From assembly GCA_046290815.1 (NCBI GenBank), contig JBKBUF010000047.1:1-21248 (forward strand): a stretch of DNA of 21,248 nt. The letters run 5' to 3'. The notes beneath the pieces are model-generated. The model worked only from the letters and a program-made list of their open reading frames with translations, did not search any database and had not been told where the DNA came from. A program made the translations under genes and the position numbers. Each line of letters begins with the position of its first letter. The stretch's first letter is position 1. Below, one piece after another: positions 8,489-15,488 of the stretch. Source of the stretch: JBKBUF01 sp046290815 (GTDB lineage Bacteria > Bacteroidota > Bacteroidia > Cytophagales > Cytophagaceae).

Positions 8489-10495
8489 TTATACTTTTTC
8501 TTCGATTTGTTCAATAGCTAACTTATCCTCCTCATTGGTATTTGACTTTTGAGGTGGAGGTACAAAAAATTCCGAAGGGTTTTGAATAAACATTTTCAGA
8601 ACAAGCCACAGCAACTTTCTGCTTTGGTTAAAATTTACCTTTCTTGATCTTATAGCTACAAATAGGGCAAGGCCAAAACTTACAATTAAATTAACCACTC
8701 CGATTGCAAGAATTCCCGCAACTGAAACTAAAATAGTCTTCGTTGAAACCAAATCTCCAATACTTGCCATTGCAATTCCAAAATTACCGGATGCAAATGT
8801 AATGTGCCGTATATCTATAGGTAAACCTAAAATAATTCCCAGTACACCTGTTGAACCTAAGAATATTCCAAAGAAAAAATTTCCTGCAAGGCTTCCGAGA
8901 TTCTTATCAATATAATTAGCTACTTTCTGTAATGACTTGTGTCCAATTAATCTCTTTAAAGTATTATGACAAGCAATGCGCTGAGAAATTTTAGAGTACA
9001 CATTTTTATTATCATAATACCCGGAAATGAGGCCTGCAATAAAAAGATAGACTCCCGCAATAGAAGCATGGAACAAAGATAAACTCCTGATAGGATTGAT
9101 TTCTTCTATCATTTTAAAAGCTTTTTCAGGATCTGCAAGATGATCCCCTGTGACAAAATAATAAATCCAGCAAAGTATAAATGCCACAGGAAAAGCTATG
9201 ATTACATTTCCTATTAATGCTATAAATTGTGACCTGCTGATTTTGGCGATGAGGTTAGCTAGCTGCCTTAAACTCTTTTCTTCTCCTTCTTTTGCATCTA
9301 ATGTTGCAGCTATTTTGGAGGCAGTCATAGCAGGCTGTTTTGTTGCAAGTGTAGCATGTGTCAAATGAATAGTCATGAATCCGATTGAATAATTCATGCT
9401 GTACATGAATGCCTGCCCAAACAGAGGAAGCTTTAAATAATAAATTGCTGTTTTAATGATTGTGAGAAACCCAACTATAAAACCTCCACCCAAAGCAGAA
9501 CGAAACATACTTTTATACTCCTTTTCATTAGAGGTAATATAATGTTCGCCTGTTTTTCCAGCATGTTCAGTAATCTGAAAAGCAAGTAGCTCCATGTTAT
9601 CAGTCAAAAACTCGCTGAAACTGTTTTTCTTGTTTTCAGCTTTCACAATCTGCTTGAATAACCTGATAGTATATATTTCTTTTTCTTCTTTCGTACCTGC
9701 AATAATGTAAAGTAATATGTTTATCCTGGAAATAATCTGAGTGATTCTTTGAAGGATATATGTCAAATCCAAACTTGCTCCGTGAATATTTCTGTTTATC
9801 CTGATAGTATGGATGGTGTCAGCGCATTCAGCTAAGGTTTGACGCAATTTGATTAAAGAAACATTTTCAGGAGTAAAATCACCTGATGCAAGGAATGCAT
9901 CCATCAGAAGATTTTGTTTTAAGAATGGGGACTGCTCGTAATCAGATTCAGGTAATTTGTCCGTGATTTCCGGCTCCAATCCCAGACTTGCAAGTCTATG
10001 CGACAAAACAAGCATAGCTTTTCTTGTCTGATTCGTCAGATCTGCGAAAGTTTTTGTGTTATCAGCTAAAATGATGTGTAAAAGCTTTTGCAAAACTTCC
10101 TCATTGATGTTGCTAACCCAAAGGTGATCTTTCTTTTTGTGAAACACTTCTGTAACCACCTTTACCAAGTCACTATCTTTATACAGTGGAGGCAAAATTG
10201 CTTCATTGATCTTGCGTTTTACTTCTTTAAAGAAACCAGCATTGGAAAGGATGCCTGAGTTAGAAAGGAGCAGGATAATATTTTTCCCTTCAAAAAGTCC
10301 GCAAATGTATTGATTAAACAAACTCTTTGTTTGTGGATCCTGGTTGATCAACTCCACAAGACTGTAAAGTTTCTTTTCTGCGGAGAGATAATTTGCTGCA
10401 TTAGCCGGACGGATTTCAGCAATGATTTTTTTTAAAAGGAGACTGTCCGTTCTTTTTATTTTCGGTAAAAGATTTAGCAGGTCGGTGAGGGTCAT
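8489..10495 (-). CDS. PF10136-family ('site-specific recombinase', Gcr-like) multi-spanning membrane protein
   Basis: A 668-residue protein in two parts. The soluble helical N-terminal half (about 1-325) has no recognisable enzyme motif. The C-terminal half has about six hydrophobic segments, roughly at 335-354, 360-380, 424-448, 473-494, 536-562 and 588-616. The first pair is followed by ATKQPAMTASKIAATL (384-399), the hallmark of the family founded on Neisseria Gcr and named 'site-specific recombinase'. The sequence shows an inner-membrane protein and no serine- or tyrosine-recombinase motif, so the family name is probably misleading. The role is unknown. Start is the ATG at 10495. It lies downstream of the HMA gene on the same strand with a 96-base gap. 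Confidence 0.75.
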   Translation of the reverse strand: MTLTDLLNLLPKIKRTDSLLLKKIIAEIRPANAANYLSAEKKLYSLVELINQDPQTKSLFNQYICGLFEGKNIILLLSNSGILSNAGFFKEVKRKINEAILPPLYKDSDLVKVVTEVFHKKKDHLWVSNINEEVLQKLLHIILADNTKTFADLTNQTRKAMLVLSHRLASLGLEPEITDKLPESDYEQSPFLKQNLLMDAFLASGDFTPENVSLIKLRQTLAECADTIHTIRINRNIHGASLDLTYILQRITQIISRINILLYIIAGTKEEKEIYTIRLFKQIVKAENKKNSFSEFLTDNMELLAFQITEHAGKTGEHYITSNEKEYKSMFRSALGGGFIVGFLTIIKTAIYYLKLPLFGQAFMYSMNYSIGFMTIHLTHATLATKQPAMTASKIAATLDAKEGEEKSLRQLANLIAKISRSQFIALIGNVIIAFPVAFILCWIYYFVTGDHLADPEKAFKMIEEINPIRSLSLFHASIAGVYLFIAGLISGYYDNKNVYSKISQRIACHNTLKRLIGHKSLQKVANYIDKNLGSLAGNFFFGIFLGSTGVLGIILGLPIDIRHITFASGNFGIAMASIGDLVSTKTILVSVAGILAIGVVNLIVSFGLALFVAIRSRKVNFNQSRKLLWLVLKMFIQNPSEFFVPPPQKSNTNEEDKLAIEQIEEKV

Positions 10496-10591
10496 AGAAA
10501 TCGCAATTGCCAGACTCGGAATATAATATAATTACTGCAAATATTCAAATTGGTGGCTGTCTGAATAATTCACAGGAATTTAAAAGAATAT

Positions 10592-10951
10592 TTACTTCTT
10601 TTCACTCTCCTCTGACTTCCTGTACTGGCAACACTTCGGAAGTTTTGAATAGACTTCATTATTTGCCTTTGCCATTTCGGTGTCATGGCCGGACTCTGTA
10701 ATCCATTCAACAACATTTTGGAGATGTATCATGTGTGGATTATAGGTAAGGCTAAGAATTTTTGTTTCTACATCCCATTCTGCTCTTACTATTCCATCCT
10801 TCTTCAAAGAGTTTTCAATTCTTTCTTTACACATTGTGCAGTTTCCAAAAACTTTGAAGCTTACTCTTTCAAGATGTAGCGGTTTTGCAGCCGTAATCAT
10901 CAATACAGCAGCTAAGACAAAAATTAGGTTAAGAAGGTTGTTTAGTTTCAT
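10592..10951 (-). CDS. Small exported heavy-metal-associated (HMA) domain protein
   Basis: A 119-residue protein with a cleavable signal peptide or N-terminal anchor (residues about 5-22, core LLNLIFVLAAVLMITAA). It has one HMA ferredoxin-like domain (about 28-92). The metal site is GNCTMCKERIE, with Cys38 and Cys41 in the usual CxxC loop, and the domain closes with WITESGHDTE. A short tail carries a second cysteine pair, LPKCCQYR (Cys107-Cys108). Single-domain exported HMA proteins of this length, with a CC(Q/x)Y tail, are common in Bacteroidota and are thought to bind copper or a similar soft metal in the periplasm. No transporter or metal regulator is next to it, so metal identity is open. 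Starts at ATG 10951. Confidence 0.75.
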   Translation of the reverse strand: MKLNNLLNLIFVLAAVLMITAAKPLHLERVSFKVFGNCTMCKERIENSLKKDGIVRAEWDVETKILSLTYNPHMIHLQNVVEWITESGHDTEMAKANNEVYSKLPKCCQYRKSEESEKK

Positions 10952-11010
10952 TTTTTGGATATGTTTTGAAACTAAATATAGTAAATTGACGGAAAAGAAG
11001 GAAATTAATA

Positions 11011-11078
11011 ATAGTCTATGGTCAAATAATCAATAGTCAGTAGTCCAAACTATTGACTACCAACCATCGATTATCGCT
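11011..11078. repeat. Intergenic heptad repeat tract with mirrored arms
   Basis: Five in-phase 7-base units run on the plus strand from 11011 to 11045: ATAGTCT, ATGGTCA, AATAATC, AATAGTC, AGTAGTC. From 11078 back to 11049 the minus strand shows related units: GATAATC, GATGGTT, GGTAGTC, AATAGTT. The two arms form an imperfect hairpin, with AATCAATAGT (11028-11037) against ACTATTGACT (11049-11058), 9 of 10 paired. It fills the gap after the GH26-like gene and could act as its 3' end. Confidence 0.65.
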
Positions 11079-11084
11079 TTACAT

Positions 11085-13112
11085 TTACTGAACAATAAAC
11101 CTGGAATAATATACAGAATCACCCTTCAGATAAACTTTAAGAATGTAATTACCTGAGCCAAGACTTGAAACATCTATTGAATTATCTTCATGGCTGAATT
11201 TTGATTCAAGCATTAATTGTCCGGTTAAATTTAATACCTCCACCCTGGAAATTCCGGGATGCCGGATGTAAAGGAAACCTTGAGCCGGATTCGGGAATAT
11301 TTGAATGTCTTGAGTACTATTGCTTACTTTTACCCACTTGCTGTAGGTGGTCTTGCCGCCAAAATCCTCCTGTTTGATTCTATAATAATAAATCCCGGAT
11401 AGAATAGAATGATCGATAAAGCTATAACTCTTTAATGAAGTTCCGCTTCTGTTCGGCAGCACCTCTCCTACTTTTAACGCATTAGTCATATCTTCTGAAC
11501 GCTCAATAATAAAATGCCTGTTGTTAATCTCTGCAGAAGTTGTCCAATGTAATTCCGGGTTTGATGAATTATTGTAAAAGGCAGTAAACGAAGAAAACTC
11601 TACTGACAAAGTAATACCATCAAATTTAAAATAATTGAGATTGAAGCCCGGCACATTATCAAAGAATATTCTGATCACTGAAACTCCGCCTGAAAGATTG
11701 ACATTTCCAACAACGAGATTAGTATAATTACTCCAGGCACCCGTATTAGGGACACTGATATTTCCTGTAACATTTACTCCGTTTTGCTCAAGGTGAAAAA
11801 TATTTCCATTGAGAGGTGTTGAAACACGAAAGGTAAGATTATAGGTACCGGTTGCAGCCACATTGACTGTATATTCCAGCCATTCACCTGTAGCTGTCCA
11901 GCCTACATCAAATCCCCCTGATGCATCCTGTGTTGGTCCGATATCCACGCTGTACCCATATCTATGGGTTGAACCACCCTGGTTTCCTCCCGAATTATCA
12001 AAGTAAGATCCCCCCAGGCATCCAAGATCAAAATCTTCAGCCTGAATAATACCGGGTACAGGTTGCGGACTTCCGGTAAATGATCTTTGAACATTGCTGT
12101 TCTGCAATGTTGATATCAATTGAGAAGAGGCCTGAAGCCAGTAGGATTTTTTAAGCTCGTTGATCCAGTTGGCTTCAATTACTGTATTTTGTATCCTTGA
12201 ATTTCCCCAGCCCTGCCCTGCCCAGGTTGCCTGAGCATCCCAGTCCTGATTGATGTAGCACAATGCTTTTACCACGTCAATGTTTTGCTGAATCTTGTTA
12301 AACAACCTTGTAAAGTAACCGCTCCATGCAGCATTTGCATGTGTGGCATTGTCGAGCCTGAAACCTCTGGCCATAGCCTCAGCGATCATAACCGGTTTTC
12401 TTTTATTTCTTGCTATAGTAAAGATATCAGCACCTTCAAATCTGTTTCCGTCAAATTCAAAGTGAGAGTATCCGACCCAGTCAACATATTCATCTCCCGG
12501 ATACCATTGCATAAGATAGTTGACGCCTCCATTGCCTGAAGCTGCCTGCCATACATAAGCCACATTCTGCACATTCTGACTTCTAAATCTGTTGACAATA
12601 TATATCCATGCATTGCGATACACTGAAGGATTATTGAGGTATTGACCATCAAATTCGTACCCTATTCGCAGGTAAACAGGTTTTGGTGAGATAGATTTAA
12701 TCCAGTTAGCAAGAGCATCCAGCTGAGCATTGTAAGCTCCCCCTGTAACATTTAATGTATTCTGATGTCCGTCTGTCATATACAGCCCTATGGAAATTAC
12801 TGAATTGGAAAAATAAGTATTCGCCAGATAATGGCTTGCATGAAGAGGACCGGCTCCCCAATCTACCATGCTATTTAATCCTGCACCTGCAGGAGCAACA
12901 AGACTATAATAAGTAGTAATACCTGCAGGCATGTGTGTCCTCAGGTCAGCGTCATCGATATATCCGCTACCATAAATTGTACCTCCTGTGGCGTTACAAT
13001 CCTGCCCTATAAAGAATAAAACCTTCCCATCCTGTGGTTCATATTTGGCGCATTGGGAATAGGCGATTTGTAAAATAAACAAATGTAAAAGGATAAGGAC
13101 GATCTTTTTCAT
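11085..13112 (-). CDS. Secreted GH26-like glycoside hydrolase with CBM6 and T9SS sorting domain
   Basis: A 675-residue exported enzyme read from the ATG at 13112. A longer frame begins with GTG at 13136 but gives a poorer signal peptide. A signal peptide (about 1-19, core IVLILLHLFILQIA) is followed by a TIM-barrel catalytic domain (about 25-330). The candidate acid/base is Glu153 in YLRIGYEFDG and the candidate nucleophile is Glu245 in VMIAEAMARG, the strand-4/strand-7 arrangement of clan GH-A. The local patterns best resemble GH26. Next come a CBM6 (about 352-500; QAEDF, GWTATGEWLEYTV, GGVSVIRIFFD), an FN3-like module (about 507-600) and a type A T9SS domain (FPNPAQGFLYI to the end). GH26 includes beta-mannanases, lichenases and beta-1,3-xylanases, so the substrate is open. 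An operator shared with xylA lies 137 bases upstream. No ATG-linked Shine-Dalgarno is evident. Confidence 0.7.
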   Translation of the reverse strand: MKKIVLILLHLFILQIAYSQCAKYEPQDGKVLFFIGQDCNATGGTIYGSGYIDDADLRTHMPAGITTYYSLVAPAGAGLNSMVDWGAGPLHASHYLANTYFSNSVISIGLYMTDGHQNTLNVTGGAYNAQLDALANWIKSISPKPVYLRIGYEFDGQYLNNPSVYRNAWIYIVNRFRSQNVQNVAYVWQAASGNGGVNYLMQWYPGDEYVDWVGYSHFEFDGNRFEGADIFTIARNKRKPVMIAEAMARGFRLDNATHANAAWSGYFTRLFNKIQQNIDVVKALCYINQDWDAQATWAGQGWGNSRIQNTVIEANWINELKKSYWLQASSQLISTLQNSNVQRSFTGSPQPVPGIIQAEDFDLGCLGGSYFDNSGGNQGGSTHRYGYSVDIGPTQDASGGFDVGWTATGEWLEYTVNVAATGTYNLTFRVSTPLNGNIFHLEQNGVNVTGNISVPNTGAWSNYTNLVVGNVNLSGGVSVIRIFFDNVPGFNLNYFKFDGITLSVEFSSFTAFYNNSSNPELHWTTSAEINNRHFIIERSEDMTNALKVGEVLPNRSGTSLKSYSFIDHSILSGIYYYRIKQEDFGGKTTYSKWVKVSNSTQDIQIFPNPAQGFLYIRHPGISRVEVLNLTGQLMLESKFSHEDNSIDVSSLGSGNYILKVYLKGDSVYYSRFIVQ

Positions 13113-13248
13113 AACCAATAATTTAATGTGAAACACAATTGAAAATCATGATGGCTTGGGATCAGGAAAATACCATCCACCAGAATTTTTAATTCATGCC
13201 CCGGTATGATCGCCCTTCATGATATGCCGGAATGGATTATTTAAATTC

Positions 13249-13285
13249 TTATTGTAAATTTAACAATAAGATATAAAAAATGCAA
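13249..13285 (-). promoter_or_regulatory. Operator/promoter of the GH26-like gene (site 1 of the TTAnTGT-N7-ACAnTAA family)
   Basis: The 21-bp core is TTATTGT (13249-13255), spacer AAATTTA, ACAATAA (13263-13269). The arms pair perfectly and extend to 9 bp (TCTTATTGT / ACAATAAGA). On the minus strand the spacer reads TAAATTTA (13255-13262), one base off TAnnTTTG, and a TTG lies exactly 20 bases upstream (13283-13285). A bound protein would cover the -7 box, which suggests repression. The start codon is 137 bases downstream, a longer leader than at the other sites. Confidence 0.6.
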
Positions 13286-13298
13286 TAATTTTTGTGGG

Positions 13299-13376
13299 AA
13301 AGTTTAAAGTTATTAGGCTTAAAGCAGAAAGCGAAAAGTTTAAAGCTTAAAGCCGAAAGATGAAAGACGAATTGGC
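13299..13376. repeat. AAAGnnn heptad repeat tract, copy 1
   Basis: Seven strictly in-phase units run from 13321 to 13369: AAAGCAG, AAAGCGA, AAAGTTT, AAAGCTT, AAAGCCG, AAAGATG, AAAGACG. Two more units at 13299-13312 precede them after a one-base slip. The tract lies in the gap between the end of the transketolase genes and the GH26-like promoter. No coding potential is seen. Confidence 0.75.
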
Positions 13377-13383
13377 TAAATCG

Positions 13384-13436
13384 AATCTGATTAATCTTTT
13401 AATCTGATAAATCCGAATCCAGTCTGACTAATTCCA
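13384..13436. repeat. AATCTGAnn nonamer repeat tract, copy 1
   Basis: Degenerate units follow one another: AATCTGATT, AATCTTTT, AATCTGATA, AATCCGAATCC, AGTCTGACT, AATTCC. The period is mostly 9 with small slips. It sits directly after heptad tract 1 and directly before the terminator. Confidence 0.65.
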
Positions 13437-13438
13437 AT

Positions 13439-13469
13439 AAAAAAAAGAGGCCGGGCCTGACCTCCTTTT
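13439..13469 (-). terminator. Rho-independent terminator of the transketolase genes
   Basis: On the minus strand GAGGTC, a CAGGCCCGG-rich loop and GGCCTC are followed by eight T (complement of 13439-13446). It can fold as an outer GAGG/CCTC stem or an inner AGGC/GCCT stem. It lies about 110 bases beyond the transketolase C-half stop codon. On the plus strand CCTCC runs into TTTT, so it may work weakly in both directions. Confidence 0.65.
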
Positions 13470-13503
13470 AACTATAAAAAAAACACACACACTTATAGAG
13501 TTT

Positions 13504-13524
13504 AAAGCTCAAAGTTTAAAGTAT
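13504..13524. repeat. AAAGnnn heptad repeat tract, copy 2
   Basis: Three in-phase units, AAAGCTC, AAAGTTT and AAAGTAT, preceded by a partial GAGTTT. They are the same family as tract 1, on the other side of the terminator. Confidence 0.6.
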
Positions 13525-13531
13525 AGCTGAA

Positions 13532-13577
13532 AATCTGATTAATCTGACAAATCAAAATCAATCTGACGAATCTGAAT
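13532..13577. repeat. AATCTGAnn nonamer repeat tract, copy 2
   Basis: Units AATCTGATT, AATCTGACA, AATCAAAATC, AATCTGACG and AATCTGAAT run up to two bases from the transketolase C-half stop codon. This copy is cleaner than tract 1. With the second heptad tract it repeats the heptad-then-nonamer order seen on the other side of the terminator. Confidence 0.7.
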
Positions 13578-13578
13578 C

Positions 13579-14535
13579 TTAGTTTTTTCGTGCGATGACT
13601 TTTAACACCGACTCAACAATACTTTCAGCTGTAAGTCCGTACTTTCTCATTAGTTGATCAGGTGTACCGCTTTCGCCGAAGGTGTCTTTTACACCAACCA
13701 TTTCAACCGGGCATGGAAATTTTTGTGTAAGCAATTGTGCGACGCTGTCACCAAGGCCACCATTGAGTTGATGTTCTTCAGCAGTTACACAACAACCTGT
13801 TTTAAAAACAGACTGAAGAATGGCATTAGTATCCAGAGGTTTTATAGTATGAATATTAATGATCTCGGCATTTATTCCTTTTTCTTCAAGTATTTCACCG
13901 GCCCTTATTGCCTCCCATACGAGATGACCTGTAGCAAAGATGGTAACGTCGGTCCCTTTGTTTAGCAATACTGCTTTACCAATTTCGAACTTTTGATCCG
14001 CTGGGGTAAAATTCGGTACAGCTGGTCTACCAAATCTCAGATATACAGGTCCGTCATATTCTGCAATAGCAATCGTCGCAGCTTTGGTCTGATTGTAATC
14101 ACAAGGATTTATCACTGTCATATTGGGAAGCATCTTCATCATGCCAAGGTCTTCCAAAATCTGGTGTGTTGCTCCATCTTCTCCTAAAGTTAGGCCAGCA
14201 TGTGAGGCGCATATCTTTACATTTTTTCCGGAGTAAGCAATGGATTGTCTTATCTGATCATATACTCTTCCGGTAGAGAAGTTGGCAAAGGTACCTGTAA
14301 ACGGTATTTTCCCGCCAATGGTTAATCCTGCTGCAAGTCCCATCATGTTTGCTTCTGCAATTCCTACCTGCACGAAACGATCAGGAAACTCGTTCTGAAA
14401 ATCACCCATCTTCAGAGATCCGATAAGGTCAGCACAAAGGCCAACTACGTTTGGGTTTTTTCTTCCCAGTTCGAGTAGTCCTGCTCCGAAACCTGAGCGG
14501 GTATCAATTTTATCTTTGTATGTATATTTTACCAT
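13579..14535 (-). CDS. Transketolase, C-terminal half (pyrimidine-binding and C-terminal domains)
   Basis: A 318-residue protein that together with the gene just upstream makes one transketolase of the non-oxidative pentose phosphate pathway, which moves two-carbon units between ketoses and aldoses using thiamine diphosphate. The Pyr domain (about 5-175) holds the cofactor-activating glutamate in VGIAEANMMGLAAG (Glu61), then FTGTFANFSTGRVYDQIRQS and GEDGATHQILEDLGMM. The C-terminal transketolase domain (about 190-318) ends in CCVTAEEHQLNGGLGDSV and DTFGESGTPDQLM. The start codon is 8 bases after the stop of the N-terminal half, so the two are translationally linked. The split form is widespread in bacteria and archaea, and the same layout occurs in some uncharacterised transketolase-like pairs, so sugar specificity is inferred from the xylA neighbourhood. 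Confidence 0.9.
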   Translation of the reverse strand: MVKYTYKDKIDTRSGFGAGLLELGRKNPNVVGLCADLIGSLKMGDFQNEFPDRFVQVGIAEANMMGLAAGLTIGGKIPFTGTFANFSTGRVYDQIRQSIAYSGKNVKICASHAGLTLGEDGATHQILEDLGMMKMLPNMTVINPCDYNQTKAATIAIAEYDGPVYLRFGRPAVPNFTPADQKFEIGKAVLLNKGTDVTIFATGHLVWEAIRAGEILEEKGINAEIINIHTIKPLDTNAILQSVFKTGCCVTAEEHQLNGGLGDSVAQLLTQKFPCPVEMVGVKDTFGESGTPDQLMRKYGLTAESIVESVLKVIARKN

Positions 14536-14543
14536 GATTCAAA

Positions 14544-15422
14544 TTATTTAATTAAATAATCACCAATTGTCTCGGGAAGCTGAGCAAGAGCTTGCTGCAA
14601 CTGAATATCATTTGGAGCAGAGCCATGCCACTTGTGTGTCCCCATCATGAAGTCAACCCCATAACCCATTTCAGTATGGATTAATATCATTACGGGTTTT
14701 CCTTTTCCTGATAATGTGTTGGCAACTTCCAGCACTTCAATAACCTTGTTCATGTTATTGCCTTCTTTTAAAGAAATGACAGTCCATCCGAAAGCCTCAT
14801 ACTTTCCTTTAAGATCCTGCAGGGATAATACTTTGTCAACAGGACCATCAATCTGTTGTCCGTTATAGTCAATAGCAGCAATTACATTATCCACCTGATT
14901 ATGGGCAGCAAACATGGCTGCTTCCCAAACCTGTCCTTCCTGTTGTTCCCCATCACCCATAAGTACATAGACCTTTCTGTCATCCTTATTCATCTTTTTC
15001 GCCAAGGCAGCTCCTATAGCCACGGATAATCCTTGTCCGAGTGAACCTGATGCTATCCTTATTCCAGGCAAATGTTCTGCTGTGGCAGGATGTCCCTGAA
15101 GTCTTGAATCAAGTTTCCTGAAAGTACTTAATTCATCTACCGGAAAATAACCTGCACGAGCAAGGACACTATACCATACAGGAGAAATATGTCCATTGGA
15201 AAGGAAGAACAAATCTTCACCTTTACCATCCATGGCAAAATCCGGTTTATGCTTCATGATTTTAAAATAAAGCGCGACCAGTAACTCCACACATCCGAGT
15301 GAACCTCCAGGGTGGCCGGACTGACATGCATGAACCATACGCAAAATATCTCTTCTGACCTGAGTAGCCAGAGATTCAAGATCTGTGTCTTTAGCTTTTT
15401 GAACTTCTAATGCCTCCAGCAT
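14544..15422 (-). CDS. Transketolase, N-terminal half (thiamine diphosphate-binding domain)
   Basis: A 292-residue subunit carrying the pyrophosphate-binding domain. The hallmarks are GHPGGSLG (36-43), SGSLGQGLS (125-133), and the metal/ThDP motif GDGEQQEGQVWEA (156-168) closing with DYN (185-187). It must pair with the C-terminal half encoded 8 bases downstream. It follows the Nudix regulator gene on the same strand with a 66-base gap. That gap holds a candidate operator whose last base overlaps the ATG, so initiation or early elongation may be regulated separately from the upstream genes. Confidence 0.9.
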   Translation of the reverse strand: MLEALEVQKAKDTDLESLATQVRRDILRMVHACQSGHPGGSLGCVELLVALYFKIMKHKPDFAMDGKGEDLFFLSNGHISPVWYSVLARAGYFPVDELSTFRKLDSRLQGHPATAEHLPGIRIASGSLGQGLSVAIGAALAKKMNKDDRKVYVLMGDGEQQEGQVWEAAMFAAHNQVDNVIAAIDYNGQQIDGPVDKVLSLQDLKGKYEAFGWTVISLKEGNNMNKVIEVLEVANTLSGKGKPVMILIHTEMGYGVDFMMGTHKWHGSAPNDIQLQQALAQLPETIGDYLIK

Positions 15423-15442
15423 AATTGTATTTTTTACACTTA
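15422..15442 (-). promoter_or_regulatory. Candidate operator at the transketolase start (site 2)
   Basis: TAATTGT (15422-15428), 7-base spacer ATTTTTT, ACACTTA (15436-15442). The arms pair at 6 of 7 positions. The size and TGT-N7-ACA core match the other three sites, although the second arm base differs from TTAnTGT. It touches the start codon (15420-15422). No -7 box lies in this spacer, so it would act downstream of its promoter. It is the weakest of the four sites. Confidence 0.45.
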
Positions 15443-15488
15443 GTTTCTTACATTTTTACTTAATTAATTCTTATCACAGAATCAATAC

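Larger units (their letters stand above)
13138..13578. other. Gene-free 441-bp gap between the GH26-like gene and the split transketolase
   Basis: From left to right it holds the leader of the GH26-like gene (to 13248), the operator/promoter, heptad tract 1, nonamer tract 1, the terminator, heptad tract 2 and nonamer tract 2. The leader includes a small palindrome GCCCCGGTAT...ATGCCGG near 13199-13230 that I could not assign. No protein-coding frame is convincing. Confidence 0.7.

Noticed and set aside
8489..10495. Mobile-element recombinase
   Set aside because: The family name suggests it, but the sequence is a multi-spanning membrane protein with no recombinase active-site motif and no attachment sites nearby.
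13123..13140. Palindrome TAATGTG-AAA-CACAATT just before the GH26-like gene
   Set aside because: It contains a TTAATGT half-site but the spacing does not fit the 7-base spacer of the four operators, so I did not count it as a fifth site. It may be chance or a site for another protein.
13299..13577. CRISPR array
   Set aside because: Repeat units are 7 and 9 bases with no unique spacers, far below CRISPR repeat lengths, and no cas genes are present.
13654..13965. 103-codon plus-strand open frame opposite the transketolase C-half
   Set aside because: It is antisense to a well-conserved enzyme gene, is cysteine- and phenylalanine-rich with no domain, and has no promoter or start context of its own.
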